From assembly GCF_016757215.1 (NCBI RefSeq), contig NZ_JAESIY010000006.1, forward strand, positions 1-64,000: a DNA stretch of 64,000 nt, in the 5' to 3' direction. This document shows positions 55,263-64,000 of the stretch, piece after piece. Position numbers and translations under genes: made by a program. Below the pieces are notes generated by a model that worked only from the letters and a program-made list of their open reading frames with translations, made no database searches and had not been told where the DNA came from. The DNA is from Fulvivirga sediminis. GTDB taxonomy: Bacteria; Bacteroidota; Bacteroidia; Cytophagales; Cyclobacteriaceae. Each line of letters starts with the position of its first letter. Positions within the stretch are counted from its first letter, which is position 1.

Positions 55263-55685
55263 TTATGATTCTACGTAATCTCTGCGTACTGAAAATTTAG
55301 TTTTAATTGGAAGCTTCTGTTGTGCTAATCTCAACGCCTCCTGTGCAAGCTCCTTCTTAATACCACCTGCTTCGAATAGGATAGTACCTGGTTTAACAAC
55401 AGCTACCCAATACTCAGGAGCACCTTTACCTTTACCCATCCTTACCTCTGCAGGTTTTTTGGTTACAGGCTTATCAGGAAAAATTCGAATCCAAACCTGA
55501 CCTTCACGTTTCATCGCTCTAGTCATGGCTATCCTTGCCGCTTCTATTTGTCTTGATGTGATCCATCCTGGCTCTAATGCCTTTATTGCAAAAGCACCGA
55601 AAGCTATTCTATGTCCTCTTTGGGCAATTCCTTTGATTCTACCCTTTTGTTTTTTCCTGAATTTAACTCTCTTTGGCTGTAACAT
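55263..55685 (-). CDS. rplP: 50S ribosomal protein L16
   Basis: 140 residues. L16 helps to shape the A site of the large subunit. Start [20 protein letters not shown], the signatures [20 protein letters not shown] and [20 protein letters not shown] 50-nt spacer separates it from rpsC, one of the longer gaps in the operon, without a clear promoter or hairpin. Confidence 0.98.
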   Translation of the reverse strand: MLQPKRVKFRKKQKGRIKGIAQRGHRIAFGAFAIKALEPGWITSRQIEAARIAMTRAMKREGQVWIRIFPDKPVTKKPAEVRMGKGKGAPEYWVAVVKPGTILFEAGGIKKELAQEALRLAQQKLPIKTKFSVRRDYVES

Positions 55686-55735
55686 AATATTTTATGAAAT
55701 TTAGACCGTGCCTTCGCACTTCTTCCAATTAAAAA

Positions 55736-56473
55736 CTATTTATTTCTTCTTCTCTTAGGACCGCCGTCTCCGCCTCTTTTTCTTCCTCCTCTTCCAGAGT
55801 TACCTGATCCTGAATTTGCAAGACCAACGTTAGGAGAGAGATCTCTCTTTCCGTAAACTTCACCTTTGAAGATCCACACCTTTATACCGATCTTACCATA
55901 TACAGTATTAGCTTCACTAATAGCATAATCGATATCAGCTCTCAAGGTATGCAATGGAATACGACCGTCCTTGTACTGTTCAGTACGTGCCATTTCAGCA
56001 CCTCCTAAACGACCAGAAACTTTAATTTTAATTCCCTGAGCTCCAACTCTCATTGCAGAAGCAATGGCTTGCTTCATAGCTCTTCTATAAGAAATACGAG
56101 CTTGTAACTGCTGAGCTATTGATTCACCTACTAATTTGGCGTCGAGTTCAGGACGTTTAACTTCGAAGATATTGATTTGAACATCTTTACCAGTTAATTT
56201 CTTCAACTCTTCCTTAATCTTATCTACTTCCGCGCCTCCTTTACCAATAACTACTCCTGGACGTGCAGTATGAACTGTAAGTGTGATTCTTTTGAGAGTT
56301 CTTTCGATAACAACTTTAGATATACCCCCTTTTGGTATACGAGCTGCTATATAGTTTCTGATGTTGTGGTCTTCAACCAATTTATCAGAAAAATCCTTAC
56401 CACCATACCAGCTGGAATCCCAACCTTTGATGATACCTAATCTAAAAGCTACAGGGTTAACTTTTTGTCCCAT
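55736..56473 (-). CDS. rpsC: 30S ribosomal protein S3
   Basis: 245 residues. S3 forms the mRNA entry and has helicase activity with S4 and S5. The KH domain lies at about 55-105 ([20 protein letters not shown]) and the C-terminal signature reads [20 protein letters not shown]. The last 35 residues are a Gly/Arg/Lys-rich tail ([20 protein letters not shown]), longer than in E. coli. The start shares one base with the end of rplV. Confidence 0.98.
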   Translation of the reverse strand: MGQKVNPVAFRLGIIKGWDSSWYGGKDFSDKLVEDHNIRNYIAARIPKGGISKVVIERTLKRITLTVHTARPGVVIGKGGAEVDKIKEELKKLTGKDVQINIFEVKRPELDAKLVGESIAQQLQARISYRRAMKQAIASAMRVGAQGIKIKVSGRLGGAEMARTEQYKDGRIPLHTLRADIDYAISEANTVYGKIGIKVWIFKGEVYGKRDLSPNVGLANSGSGNSGRGGRKRGGDGGPKRRRNK

Positions 56474-56895
56474 TATTTATCTTCTTTATTATCTGATTTT
56501 TTAGTCTTTTTGGTCTCCTTCTTTGCAGGTTTTTCAACCTCTTCCTGAACAGGGGAAAGACTATCCAAGACTAAAGTTACGTGATTAGATCTCTTTCTTA
56601 TTCTATGCGCTCTTCCCTGAGGTGCAGGTCTTAAACGCTTAAGTATTTTACCGCTATCAACTTGAATGCTTTTCACATACAGATCCGCATCTTCTAAGTC
56701 AACGTCCTCATTACTTTGCTGCCAGTTTGAAATAGCAGAAAGTAATAACTTTTCAAGCCTGGCAGCACCTTGCTTAGGCTCAAATTTCAATATATTTAGT
56801 GCCTTATTAACTCTCTCTCCTCTGATAAGATCGGCAACCAATCTCATCTTTCGAGGTGAAGTAGGTACATTCTTTAATTTAGCTACTGCCTCCAT
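56473..56895 (-). CDS. rplV: 50S ribosomal protein L22
   Basis: 140 residues. L22 lines the exit tunnel with its long hairpin (macrolide-relevant region [20 protein letters not shown]). The core start is [20 protein letters not shown]. The last 25 residues are a Lys/Glu-rich tail ([19 protein letters not shown]) not found in the 110-residue E. coli protein. It is 2 nt after rpsS. Confidence 0.98.
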   Translation of the reverse strand: MEAVAKLKNVPTSPRKMRLVADLIRGERVNKALNILKFEPKQGAARLEKLLLSAISNWQQSNEDVDLEDADLYVKSIQVDSGKILKRLRPAPQGRAHRIRKRSNHVTLVLDSLSPVQEEVEKPAKKETKKTKKSDNKEDK

Positions 56896-56897
56896 AA

Positions 56898-57176
56898 TTA
56901 TCTTTTACCTTTGTCTTTTTTACCAACGTGACCTCTGAAGTTTCTAGTAGGAGCAAACTCACCAAGCTTGTGTCCCACCATATTTTCAGTTACATAAACA
57001 GGAATAAACTTATTACCATTATGTACAGCAAAAGTATGTCCTACAAAATCTGGCGAGATCATTGACCTTCTTGACCAGGTCTTGATCACAGATTTTTTTC
57101 CTGAATCGTTCATAGCGTCGACTTTCTTGTCGAGCCTGAAATCTATATATGGTCCTTTTTTAAGTGATCTAGCCAT
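56898..57176 (-). CDS. rpsS: 30S ribosomal protein S19
   Basis: 92 residues. S19 is in the head of the 30S subunit and contacts S13 and the intersubunit bridge. Start [20 protein letters not shown], the basic [20 protein letters not shown] and the conserved [15 protein letters not shown]. The start overlaps the end of rplB by one base. Confidence 0.98.
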   Translation of the reverse strand: MARSLKKGPYIDFRLDKKVDAMNDSGKKSVIKTWSRRSMISPDFVGHTFAVHNGNKFIPVYVTENMVGHKLGEFAPTRNFRGHVGKKDKGKR

Positions 57177-58006
57177 TATTTTTTCTTCTTACCTCTACTA
57201 ATTATAAGATTGTTTGAATATTTCTTAGGCGTTCTTGTTTTCTTACCTTTAGCTAACAAGCCCTTGCGTGATCTAGGGTGACCTCCAGAAGATCTACCTT
57301 CACCACCACCCATAGGGTGATCAACAGGGTTCATGGCTACACCTCTTGTTCTAGGTCTTCTTCCCAACCATCTGTTTCTACCTGCTTTACCAAGTTTCAC
57401 ATTCATGTGATCGGAGTTAGATACAGAACCTACAGTAGCTAAACAAGTAACCAATACTCTTCTAGTTTCACCAGAAGGTAATTTCAAAGTAGCGTATTTA
57501 CCCTCACGAGCTGTTAACTGCGCATAAGATCCTGCGCTTCTTGCTAAAGCACCGCCTTTTCCAGGTTTCAATTCAATATTATGAACGATTGTACCTAAAG
57601 GTATTTTAGCTAGAGGAAGGGCATTACCCACTTCAGGAGCTACACTTTCACCAGAAGTTAATACAGTACCTACTGCCAATCCCTCTGGAGCCAAAATATA
57701 TGTTTTTGCTCCATCAGCATAATATAATAAAGCTAAACGAGCTGATCTAGTAGGATCATACTCTATCGCCTTTACAGTAGCTGGTATATCAAACTTATTT
57801 CTTTTGAAATCAACGATACGGCTTTTCTTTTTGTGACCACCACCAATATATCTCATGGTCATCTTACCGCTGTTGTTTCTACCTCCTGATCTCTTTTTAA
57901 TAGAGACCAAAGATTTCTCCGGAGTAGATTTAGTTACCTCAGTAAAAGCTGGAGCAATTCTGTATCTCTGTCCTGGAGTAATCGGTCTTAATTTCTTAAT
58001 TGCCAT
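57176..58006 (-). CDS. rplB: 50S ribosomal protein L2
   Basis: 276 residues. L2 is needed for subunit association and lies close to the peptidyl transferase centre. The conserved C-terminal loop [20 protein letters not shown] contains the functionally important His; the N-terminal part has [20 protein letters not shown]. The length is standard. It follows rplW after 12 nt. Confidence 0.98.
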   Translation of the reverse strand: MAIKKLRPITPGQRYRIAPAFTEVTKSTPEKSLVSIKKRSGGRNNSGKMTMRYIGGGHKKKSRIVDFKRNKFDIPATVKAIEYDPTRSARLALLYYADGAKTYILAPEGLAVGTVLTSGESVAPEVGNALPLAKIPLGTIVHNIELKPGKGGALARSAGSYAQLTAREGKYATLKLPSGETRRVLVTCLATVGSVSNSDHMNVKLGKAGRNRWLGRRPRTRGVAMNPVDHPMGGGEGRSSGGHPRSRKGLLAKGKKTRTPKKYSNNLIISRGKKKK

Positions 58007-58018
58007 CTTTTCTAATGA

Positions 58019-58306
58019 TTAAATTTCGCTGTAAAAATCGATTACTTCACCATCCGCTACGGTAACGATAGCCTTTTTGAACGACGGAGTTCTTCCAGTG
58101 ATCACTTTAGACTTAGTATATCTGGATTTTGTTTTACCCAAATAGTTCATCGTGTTCACATCTTCTACGGTTACCCCGTACATCTTTTCTACAGCCTTTT
58201 TTATGTCCACTTTATTAGCTTTGCGGTCTACTACGAAACCATACTTGCCTTTTTCGTTTAAAGCAGAAACTTTCTCTGTAACCAATGGCTTTATTAAAAC
58301 GCTCAT
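58019..58306 (-). CDS. rplW: 50S ribosomal protein L23
   Basis: 95 residues. L23 forms the docking site of trigger factor and SRP at the tunnel exit. Start MSVLIKPLVTEKVSALNEKG and the core GFVVDRKANKVDIKKAVEKM, with VTVEDVNTMNYLGKTKSRYT. It lies between rplD (2-nt gap) and rplB. Confidence 0.98.
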   Translation of the reverse strand: MSVLIKPLVTEKVSALNEKGKYGFVVDRKANKVDIKKAVEKMYGVTVEDVNTMNYLGKTKSRYTKSKVITGRTPSFKKAIVTVADGEVIDFYSEI

Positions 58307-58308
58307 TT

Positions 58309-58938
58309 TTATTTCTTCAATAAGTTATCAATCTTCTCAAGAGAGCTTTCACTCAATATTAGATTATCAGCATGCAATACATCGTATGTGTTTAAGCTAT
58401 CAGCTGTAATCACTTTTGTGTTTTGCACGTTTCTTCCTGATAATACAATATTTTTATTGCCCTCAGAAAGAACCAGTAATGTCTTCTTATTTCCTAAAGA
58501 AAGAGCTTCTAACATTTTGATATACTCCTTAGTTTTTGGAGCTTCAAAATTGAAGTCTTCTACTACTGCGATGCTATTATCCTTAGCCTTATAAGTAAGT
58601 ACTGACTTACGTGCCAATTCTTTCAACTTTTTATTCAGTTTGAAAGAATAATTTCTTGGCTGAGGACCAAATACTCTACCACCACCTCTAAAAACAGGAG
58701 ACTTAATGCTACCTGCTCTGGCAGTACCAGTACCCTTCTGTCTCTTTATCTTTCTGGTAGATCCACTGATCTCACCTCTTTCTTTCGACTTATGCGTACC
58801 TTGTCTTTGATTAGCTAAGTATTGTTTAACGTCAAGGTATATTGCATGATCATTAGGCTCAACACCAAAAACCTCGTTAGAAAGACTTATCTTTCTTCCG
58901 GTATCTTCACCACTATATTTTACTACTGAAATGTCCAT
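58309..58938 (-). CDS. rplD: 50S ribosomal protein L4
   Basis: 209 residues. L4 extends a loop into the exit tunnel; in E. coli it also represses the S10 operon. The tunnel loop region reads [20 protein letters not shown], with the globular part before and after it ([20 protein letters not shown]). It overlaps the end of rplC by one base. Confidence 0.98.
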   Translation of the reverse strand: MDISVVKYSGEDTGRKISLSNEVFGVEPNDHAIYLDVKQYLANQRQGTHKSKERGEISGSTRKIKRQKGTGTARAGSIKSPVFRGGGRVFGPQPRNYSFKLNKKLKELARKSVLTYKAKDNSIAVVEDFNFEAPKTKEYIKMLEALSLGNKKTLLVLSEGNKNIVLSGRNVQNTKVITADSLNTYDVLHADNLILSESSLEKIDNLLKK

Positions 58939-59570
58939 TACTTCTCGAGAATTACAGTTGAATTATTCGCTCCTGGTACAGAACCACTTATTAATACTAA
59001 ATTCTTTTCAGGTATGATTTTAACTACCTGAAGGTTAATAACTTTTACTCTGTTACCACCTGTTCTTCCAGCCATTCTCATTCCTTTGAATACCCTAGCT
59101 GGGAATGAAGCACCACCTATTGAACCAGGTGCTCTCTCTCTATTATGCTGTCCGTGAGTTCTTTGACCAACCCCACCAAAGCCGTGTCTTTTTACAACGC
59201 CTTGGAAACCTTTACCTTTAGATGTTCCAATAGCATCTACGAAATCTCCTTCAACGAATACATCGCCAACTTTGATTTCTTGTCCTAGTTGCACGCATCC
59301 TTCAAACTCTACTCTGAAATCTCTAAATTCAGCAACTTCTTTCTTAGGAGTAGTACCAGCTTTTTTGAAGTGACCTTGTAAAGCTTTAGGAGTATTTTTC
59401 TCCTTACGCTCTCCATAGCCCAACTGAACAGCCGTATATCCGTCTGTCTCATCATTTTTTACTTGTGTAACCACACAAGGACCAGCCTCTATCACCGTGC
59501 ATGGGATATTTTTCCCAGTGGCACTGTATACGCTAGTCATCCCGATTTTCTTTCCTATAATACCAGACAT
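58938..59570 (-). CDS. rplC: 50S ribosomal protein L3
   Basis: 210 residues. L3 is an early assembly protein near the peptidyl transferase centre. Start [20 protein letters not shown], with the signature [20 protein letters not shown] and the conserved [20 protein letters not shown] loop. Here it is the first gene of the operon: rpsJ, which normally precedes it, is absent and the 174-nt upstream region carries a strong promoter. Confidence 0.98.
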   Translation of the reverse strand: MSGIIGKKIGMTSVYSATGKNIPCTVIEAGPCVVTQVKNDETDGYTAVQLGYGERKEKNTPKALQGHFKKAGTTPKKEVAEFRDFRVEFEGCVQLGQEIKVGDVFVEGDFVDAIGTSKGKGFQGVVKRHGFGGVGQRTHGQHNRERAPGSIGGASFPARVFKGMRMAGRTGGNRVKVINLQVVKIIPEKNLVLISGSVPGANNSTVILEK

Positions 59571-59631
59571 TTTAAAATCTTTATAAGCATACTTTAGCTA
59601 TATCTCTTACGGTTTTTCCGCAAAAGGACTG

Positions 59632-59662
59632 CAAAGATAGTAATTTAATGCGAGTAAGCAAA
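59632..59662 (-). promoter_or_regulatory. Bacteroidota-type promoter of the rplC-rplQ operon
   Basis: On the minus strand: TTTG at 59662-59659, exactly 19 nt, then TATCTTTG at 59639-59632. Both elements are perfect matches to the Bacteroidota consensus TTTG-N19-TAnnTTTG. Transcription would start near 59625, leaving a leader of about 55 nt before rplC. Nothing else was recognised in the 174-nt gap. Confidence 0.85.
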
Positions 59663-59744
59663 TACTCCCTGTTAAATTTTTGCATTATTCAAACAGGAAA
59701 TCTGAATAGCCGTGTGAGTGATGCAAAACTATGAGAAATTTTGC

Positions 59745-61031
59745 TTATTTCCTCATATCCATGAATTTTAGGGGCTTTCTGCTAGTCTTAGGATATACTC
59801 TGGCTACTAGTACTTCTTCAGATACCTCATATAATTCCGGCGTAACTCTCAATATTGCCTTGAATTTTTTATATAAAAGTCCAGATTCAAATCCAGCCCT
59901 TCCACAGTACAACACTTTAAGAAGATCATTACCAAATTCATCAAACTCAACCACTACCTGATAATGCAGAATATCTCTTTCGGCATCTAGCAAATCAAAA
60001 ATAGCGGGTGGATAACATGTAGTTCCTTTATACTTTATGAGTTGGTATTTCCTGCCAAGAATAGGGCTCAACCTTGAGGTATTTCGACCACACGAACAAG
60101 GCTCATAGTCCATGTAGCAAATATCTCCGGTTTTAAATCTGATAAGAGGCATTGCTTCCACTCCCAAGGTGGTGATTGTTAACTCTCCGGTTTCACCTGG
60201 TTTCACAGGTTGATTATTATCATCTAGTATTTCAGCGATCAATAACTCCGGTCTTAGGTGGCCTCCTCTTCCTGCCTCACACTCTGTAAAAGCAGTACCC
60301 ATCTCAGTAGATGCGTAAGTAGAGTATAGGTTGATATTCCACTTTTCAGTAATTCGCTTACCAATAGCATTTAGTTCAAAATTGGCATGTCTAATAGGTT
60401 CGCCAATACATACAGCTTTAGTGATACTGCTCGATTGAAAGTCAATATCATTAGCTAAAGCATAGTCTATTATCTTATTTAAGAAGGATGGCACTATTAT
60501 TAATGCAGTAGGCTTTATCTCATTAATCATTCGCCACTGTAGTTCCGGTAGCCCCGGGCCTACTCTAACCATACCCGCTCCCATTGCTTTTACGCCCAGA
60601 GCATAAGCATAACCTGCCATAAACTGACGATCAATAGTGGTAGTAAGCTGATAAATATCTTTGTCGCTCCCATTAGCACAGGTCAGCGATGTGGATTCGT
60701 TATAGGCAAGCCTATCCAAATCATTAGACGTAAGAGGCACTATCACCGGCCTACCTTCAGTGCCTGATGTGCTGCAATAATCGAGAATCTTATCTGTTGA
60801 TACACACCAAAAATCTTTTTGAAATTGCTGCAGATTACTTTTATCAGTAGGAGGAATCCTTTCAAAATCAGTGAAAGAGTTGATGTCATCTACCATAATA
60901 TCAGCTTGCTTAAAGAGGCTTATATAAAATGGTGATGATTCGCTTACGTAGGTCAATAGTTTTTTTAGTTCCCGAAGCTGAAAAGCTCTAATCTGACTAT
61001 GATCTAAGGTTTCTAAAGAAGGGATAAACAT
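59745..61031 (-). CDS. PaaK-like AMP-forming acyl/aryl ligase
   Basis: 428 residues. It belongs to the adenylate-forming enzymes of the phenylacetate-CoA ligase type: STSGTEGRP (87-95, phosphate loop), YASTEMG (239-245, adenine motif), RFKTGD (298-303, hinge region) and a small cysteine motif CSCGR (312-316) typical of PaaK relatives. The enzyme would activate an aromatic or fatty acid as adenylate and pass it to CoA or a carrier protein. It is the last gene of a tight minus-strand group (18 nt after the C45 gene). In flexirubin and aryl-polyene clusters such ligases supply starter or chain units; that role is inferred from the neighbours. Confidence 0.82.
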   Translation of the reverse strand: MFIPSLETLDHSQIRAFQLRELKKLLTYVSESSPFYISLFKQADIMVDDINSFTDFERIPPTDKSNLQQFQKDFWCVSTDKILDYCSTSGTEGRPVIVPLTSNDLDRLAYNESTSLTCANGSDKDIYQLTTTIDRQFMAGYAYALGVKAMGAGMVRVGPGLPELQWRMINEIKPTALIIVPSFLNKIIDYALANDIDFQSSSITKAVCIGEPIRHANFELNAIGKRITEKWNINLYSTYASTEMGTAFTECEAGRGGHLRPELLIAEILDDNNQPVKPGETGELTITTLGVEAMPLIRFKTGDICYMDYEPCSCGRNTSRLSPILGRKYQLIKYKGTTCYPPAIFDLLDAERDILHYQVVVEFDEFGNDLLKVLYCGRAGFESGLLYKKFKAILRVTPELYEVSEEVLVARVYPKTSRKPLKFMDMRK

Positions 61032-61048
61032 TTACCTGATAGCTGAAT

Positions 61049-62722
61049 CTAATTTAAATGAGCGTCACATTCCTTTATTCCATCTAGGATATGCTCTCTT
61101 TCACTTTTTCTAGCAATTTCTAACTGCAGGGCAATATTATAATATTTTTTGGCTTTACTCCACAACTCCAGGGTTTTATTATAGTCGCCTAAGTAATAGT
61201 AAGTGAGATATCCTTTCGGATTACTATCTATGAATTCCTGCTGTTCCTGTTCAGTTATAAGCTCTCCTTCTCCCTTAGCCAGATACCGCTGTATTTTATC
61301 TTTAACTACAATAAAGTCTCGAAAATCATCGAAAGCACCTGATGAATAAAAAGGATCTTGATCTATGCTAACCGAATCAGTGTAACTGAAATGTACATTA
61401 TCTGATTCAGCACTAAATATTTCATTTAAATCATATGCCAAATATTTACCTAATTGATATGGGGGAGCCGAGACCCAAACCATCATATCTTCTGGTGAAA
61501 ATATAATAGAATGATGCGCAACTAGCTGATTAACTGCCTTTTCATTGGCTAACCCAATGAAATTTCCGCCAAGACCTTCTTTATTTCTTAATAAAAAGGC
61601 GGCCTTATTTGGAGTAAGTGGAGCAAGAGAGTCTAAAAGTTCTTGGACACGCTCATATCTATAATCTGAGACTCCCTCTGAGAGGTACTCCTGATTCAGA
61701 GCATCGTTCTTTAACTCCTCACTCTGATAATGATTAGTGACCACCAAGTCATTGTCGGCCTCCTCATAGATAGCTGTAATATCTGGTGTTTTTTCTATAA
61801 CTACCGCTTTTCCATCTACTTTGGAGCCTATCAGAAATGACTCTGCCACAAAGGTTTCATATGACTTGGCAATATCATAAGCTTCCTGAATATTAGAAGC
61901 ATATTGCAATATTTCTCTAGCCATTAAAGACACAGGGGTTTTTCCTTTTTTAGGAATGGATGATTTATCAGAGTTTAGAGTAATAGTAAGTCCCTTTTCA
62001 TTCATACCAGAAACCACACCACTAAAACAAGCCCAGGTTACAGACATAAACTTATGCCCTCTATCAGGGTTGTAAAAAGCTACCACCCTATCTTTTGCGA
62101 AATCTTCTCCAAAATAAAAGTCAAAATTTCGTCCTAATAATAACTTGCCATTATCCGTTTTATCTCCTTTTACAGCAAATGCTGTACAACCTACCAAATT
62201 CATATTCTGTAGGGCATGTCCAATATCATGAGCGGCATGATAACTTAAAGCTCTTTGGTATTTAGGCGCAATATAATCATATGAATCAGGCATGTATTGA
62301 GAGGCCGCATAGATTTCTTTTAGATATTCTTCTGGAACGTATTCATCAAGATCACGATTAAACCACCCTACCAAATATTTTAAAAAATTTAAATAGGATG
62401 CTGATGGCACCCTGTTTTCTATTTCGCCTACAAATGCCGTTTCCTTTTCTGCTTGGAGCGGCTTGCACAATTCACCAAAGGCCACGCCTCTCTGCAAGGG
62501 GCCTCCATGCAGATACAGCTCCCATATACCTTGATCATTTCTCTGTATCCAAGAGCTATCTGAGGTTTGATAATAATTGCTAGAGCTTTTTACTACTGAT
62601 ATTTTGGGCAATTCACTTTGCGCTACCGGAGGTGCAAGCCTTACCTGCAAATAATAAGTAAAAACCAGTACTACACATACAACTGCTAGTACAGCAAATG
62701 ATATTAATAATTTCTTCTTCAT
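61049..62722 (-). CDS. C45-family autoproteolytic acyltransferase/hydrolase (Ntn fold), membrane-anchored
   Basis: 557 residues. An N-terminal membrane helix (about 5-25) anchors the protein, with the rest outside the cytoplasm. The Ntn-hydrolase signature of the acyl-CoA:6-aminopenicillanate acyltransferase/C45 group is clear: VGCTAFAV with Cys179 as the probable autoprocessing nucleophile, followed by GRNFDF (197-202) and later SGVVSGMNEKGLTITLNSD. In this family cleavage before the Cys activates the enzyme, which then hydrolyses or transfers acyl groups. A C-terminal helical part (about 470-555) has a TPR-like look. Members occur beside DUF218 and ligase genes in Bacteroidota polyene loci; the substrate here is unknown. 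Confidence 0.82.
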   Translation of the reverse strand: MKKKLLISFAVLAVVCVVLVFTYYLQVRLAPPVAQSELPKISVVKSSSNYYQTSDSSWIQRNDQGIWELYLHGGPLQRGVAFGELCKPLQAEKETAFVGEIENRVPSASYLNFLKYLVGWFNRDLDEYVPEEYLKEIYAASQYMPDSYDYIAPKYQRALSYHAAHDIGHALQNMNLVGCTAFAVKGDKTDNGKLLLGRNFDFYFGEDFAKDRVVAFYNPDRGHKFMSVTWACFSGVVSGMNEKGLTITLNSDKSSIPKKGKTPVSLMAREILQYASNIQEAYDIAKSYETFVAESFLIGSKVDGKAVVIEKTPDITAIYEEADNDLVVTNHYQSEELKNDALNQEYLSEGVSDYRYERVQELLDSLAPLTPNKAAFLLRNKEGLGGNFIGLANEKAVNQLVAHHSIIFSPEDMMVWVSAPPYQLGKYLAYDLNEIFSAESDNVHFSYTDSVSIDQDPFYSSGAFDDFRDFIVVKDKIQRYLAKGEGELITEQEQQEFIDSNPKGYLTYYYLGDYNKTLELWSKAKKYYNIALQLEIARKSEREHILDGIKECDAHLN

Positions 62723-62733
62723 TCCTTCTTTCT

Positions 62734-63411
62734 CTACTCTACCTCCAAGTACTCTATATTTCCTCCTAAAGTTCCTTTCATACGAGTCCAGAAGCTTTCT
62801 CTATCTGGCAAAGCTTCAAAATCTTCAATATAGGCCACTTTATCATCTATTGAAAAATCTTTAAGCTCTTTGGCTTCCAATATTTCATATTGAATAGGCA
62901 AATAACCTAAATTATAGGCTTTATTATCAGCATATTGAGTTAAAAAAAATGACTGAACAGGATCGGTGGCCAGTGCCACTTTCTGAAATCCTTGTTTTTG
63001 CGCAATTTGGTAAGAATAAAAAAGATTTTCAGTACTATGTTCAGCTTGTTTTTCTGTGAAAATAGCCTCTTCCGGCACTCCTAATTTTATTGCATACTGC
63101 TTCATAATAATACTTTCTACGTAGGGAGAATACACGGCTCCACCAGAAAATATAATATGATTCGTTGCCCCCTTCTGCCAAAGGTGAGCAGCCCAATAAA
63201 CTCTCGTTTTCATTATATCATGCCAAGACCCTGTATAAGGGTAACCAGGAACAATAATAGCATCATAAGGGACATGCTTAATTCCGGCCTGATAGGCTTT
63301 CGATGTGGAATGTGTTAAAAAAAGAACAAGTGCAACGATAATTACTATGGCTATTACATGCAGCCAAAGAATAATTCTTACCACTTTATATTTGAAAAAC
63401 TTCTTAATCAT
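62734..63411 (-). CDS. YdcF/SanA-like DUF218 membrane protein
   Basis: 225 residues. One N-terminal membrane helix (about 10-33) precedes a DUF218 domain: YDAIIVPGYPYTG at 49-61, IFSGGAVYSPYVES, MKQYAIKLGVPEEAIF and EHSTENLFYSYQIAQKQGF. DUF218 proteins include ElyC and SanA, envelope proteins linked to peptidoglycan precursor handling and vancomycin resistance, but no reaction is firmly known. It overlaps the oxidoreductase gene upstream by 4 nt and is 11 nt from the C45 gene, so it is part of the same operon. Confidence 0.85.
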   Translation of the reverse strand: MIKKFFKYKVVRIILWLHVIAIVIIVALVLFLTHSTSKAYQAGIKHVPYDAIIVPGYPYTGSWHDIMKTRVYWAAHLWQKGATNHIIFSGGAVYSPYVESIIMKQYAIKLGVPEEAIFTEKQAEHSTENLFYSYQIAQKQGFQKVALATDPVQSFFLTQYADNKAYNLGYLPIQYEILEAKELKDFSIDDKVAYIEDFEALPDRESFWTRMKGTLGGNIEYLEVE

Positions 63412-64000
63412 CCCTTCTGCAAAGCTGCGGTAGTTTCTGAAATTTTCTTCATAAGCGTTTGGTGCCCCAAAATCTCAGAACAGGTTGTAACTGCTCCAAT
63501 TGTAACCCCTAGCACACCGTGCATATTTAAGTTCTGCCCTGTTAACAATAAGTTTGGAACCTTAGTTTTGGGAGAGATGAATGATTTCATAGGATTTTTA
63601 TAATCCTTTTTGATGCCATATAGCGCGCCATCTTTAGTGCCTATATAATCTCGGTTGGTTAATGGGGTAGATGTGTAATAAGCCTGGATTTTATCTCTAA
63701 TATTCGGAAATTTCTTCTCTAATTCATCAATTAGTAATTCTGCTTTTTGCTTCTTGAATAGTTCATAATCATCACCTCTGTATGACTCCTTAGAAACAAT
63801 GTTATAACTATCAGACCACTTCTGCGTGTCTTCAAACTTCATATAAGACATCACTATTAAGCTTTCCGCATACTTTTCATCTTTGCTCGATGCTCCTGAA
63901 AAAAGAGCATAGCTTTTTGGCCATTGATCTTTTTCATAGTGAGCCCCACTCCACACATCATGATTTATGTAGTGGTAATAATTGCAGTTGAAATTTTCGA
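63408..64000 (-). CDS. CrtI-like NAD(P)/FAD oxidoreductase, C-terminal part (runs off right edge)
   Basis: 197 codons are visible and the frame is open to the window end, so the N-terminus with the FAD-binding fold is missing. The C-terminal part shows the pattern of phytoene desaturase/retinol saturase-like flavoproteins: YYTSTPLTNRDYIGTKDGAL, YGIKKDYKNPM and the FAD-tail PNLLLTGQNLNMHGVLGVTI followed by a Gly/Ala helix. A GTG at 63956 is an internal codon, not the start. Such enzymes desaturate or reduce long polyene or isoprenoid chains; in this gene group it may act on an aryl polyene. It overlaps the DUF218 gene by 4 nt. Confidence 0.75.
   Translation of the reverse strand, partial: ENFNCNYYHYINHDVWSGAHYEKDQWPKSYALFSGASSKDEKYAESLIVMSYMKFEDTQKWSDSYNIVSKESYRGDDYELFKKQKAELLIDELEKKFPNIRDKIQAYYTSTPLTNRDYIGTKDGALYGIKKDYKNPMKSFISPKTKVPNLLLTGQNLNMHGVLGVTIGAVTTCSEILGHQTLMKKISETTAALQKG

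Noticed and set aside
63954-63956. GTG at 63956 as start codon of the last gene
   Set aside because: The frame is open to the window edge and the downstream part matches only the C-terminal third of a CrtI-like enzyme, so the true start lies outside.

Overview
The window looks like a chromosomal segment of a member of the Bacteroidota, probably a gliding, marine-type Cytophagales relative (genus not determinable by eye). The reasons are promoters of the TTTG-N19-TAnnTTTG type in front of the ribosomal operon and rpmE2, weak or absent Shine-Dalgarno sequences at most starts, an alternative Bacteroidota-type GlmU, an OmpA protein with thrombospondin type 3 repeats, a PafA-like phosphatase, a MetS-type mini-subunit and a probable flexirubin/aryl-polyene type gene group at the right edge.

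Layout. (1) 1-1979: the 5' two thirds or more of a minus-strand gene that runs off the left edge. It encodes a reverse transcriptase palm followed by a HEPN-type R-x6-H motif, the architecture of AbiA-like abortive-infection proteins. The stretch is visibly more A/T-rich than the housekeeping genes beside it. (2) 2092-8203: YifB ATPase, GmhA, a small membrane protein, an MsbA-like ABC exporter and a Wzi/RemB-like outer-membrane barrel, all minus strand. (3) 8341-13810: rpmE2, alternative GlmU, holB, hemC, a cyclophilin lipoprotein and an RmlD-like reductase, plus strand, bounded by hairpin terminators. (4) 13831-22347, minus strand: OmpA/TSP3 protein, an NSS transporter with its 43-residue partner subunit, a PafA-like phosphatase and a WG-repeat protein.

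(5) 22422-41758 is a 19-kb exopolysaccharide locus, all plus strand. It holds the export lipoprotein, copolymerase, flippase, polymerase/ligase, four glycosyltransferases, an acetyltransferase, a WecA-type initiating transferase and a three-part kinase fusion. It also carries its own regulation: a membrane-anchored receiver protein, a sigma-54 enhancer-binding response regulator with GAFTGA, and a hybrid histidine kinase with Hpt. Each of its three transcription units is preceded by a sigma-54-type promoter (GG-N10-GC, weaker in the first) and by a shared 17-bp near-palindrome of the form WTTCCATMAAWYGGAAW, 61-92 bp further upstream. This looks like a self-contained enhancer-controlled circuit and is, with the RT-HEPN gene, the most interesting content here.

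(6) 41777-59662, minus strand: a small outer-membrane protein, an FtsB/DivIC-like protein, eno, carA, then the S10-spc-alpha ribosomal super-operon from rplC to rplQ, including secY, map, infA, rpmJ and rpoA. rpsJ is missing from its usual place and rplC is the first gene, under its own promoter. All ribosomal proteins here that exist in zinc and zinc-free forms are the zinc-free type. (7) 59745-64000, minus strand: a PaaK-like ligase, a C45/Ntn-type acyltransferase or hydrolase, a DUF218 (YdcF/SanA) protein and the C-terminal part of a CrtI-like oxidoreductase that leaves the window. These four are tightly packed and probably belong to a polyene pigment cluster. No tRNA, rRNA, CRISPR array or insertion sequence was seen.
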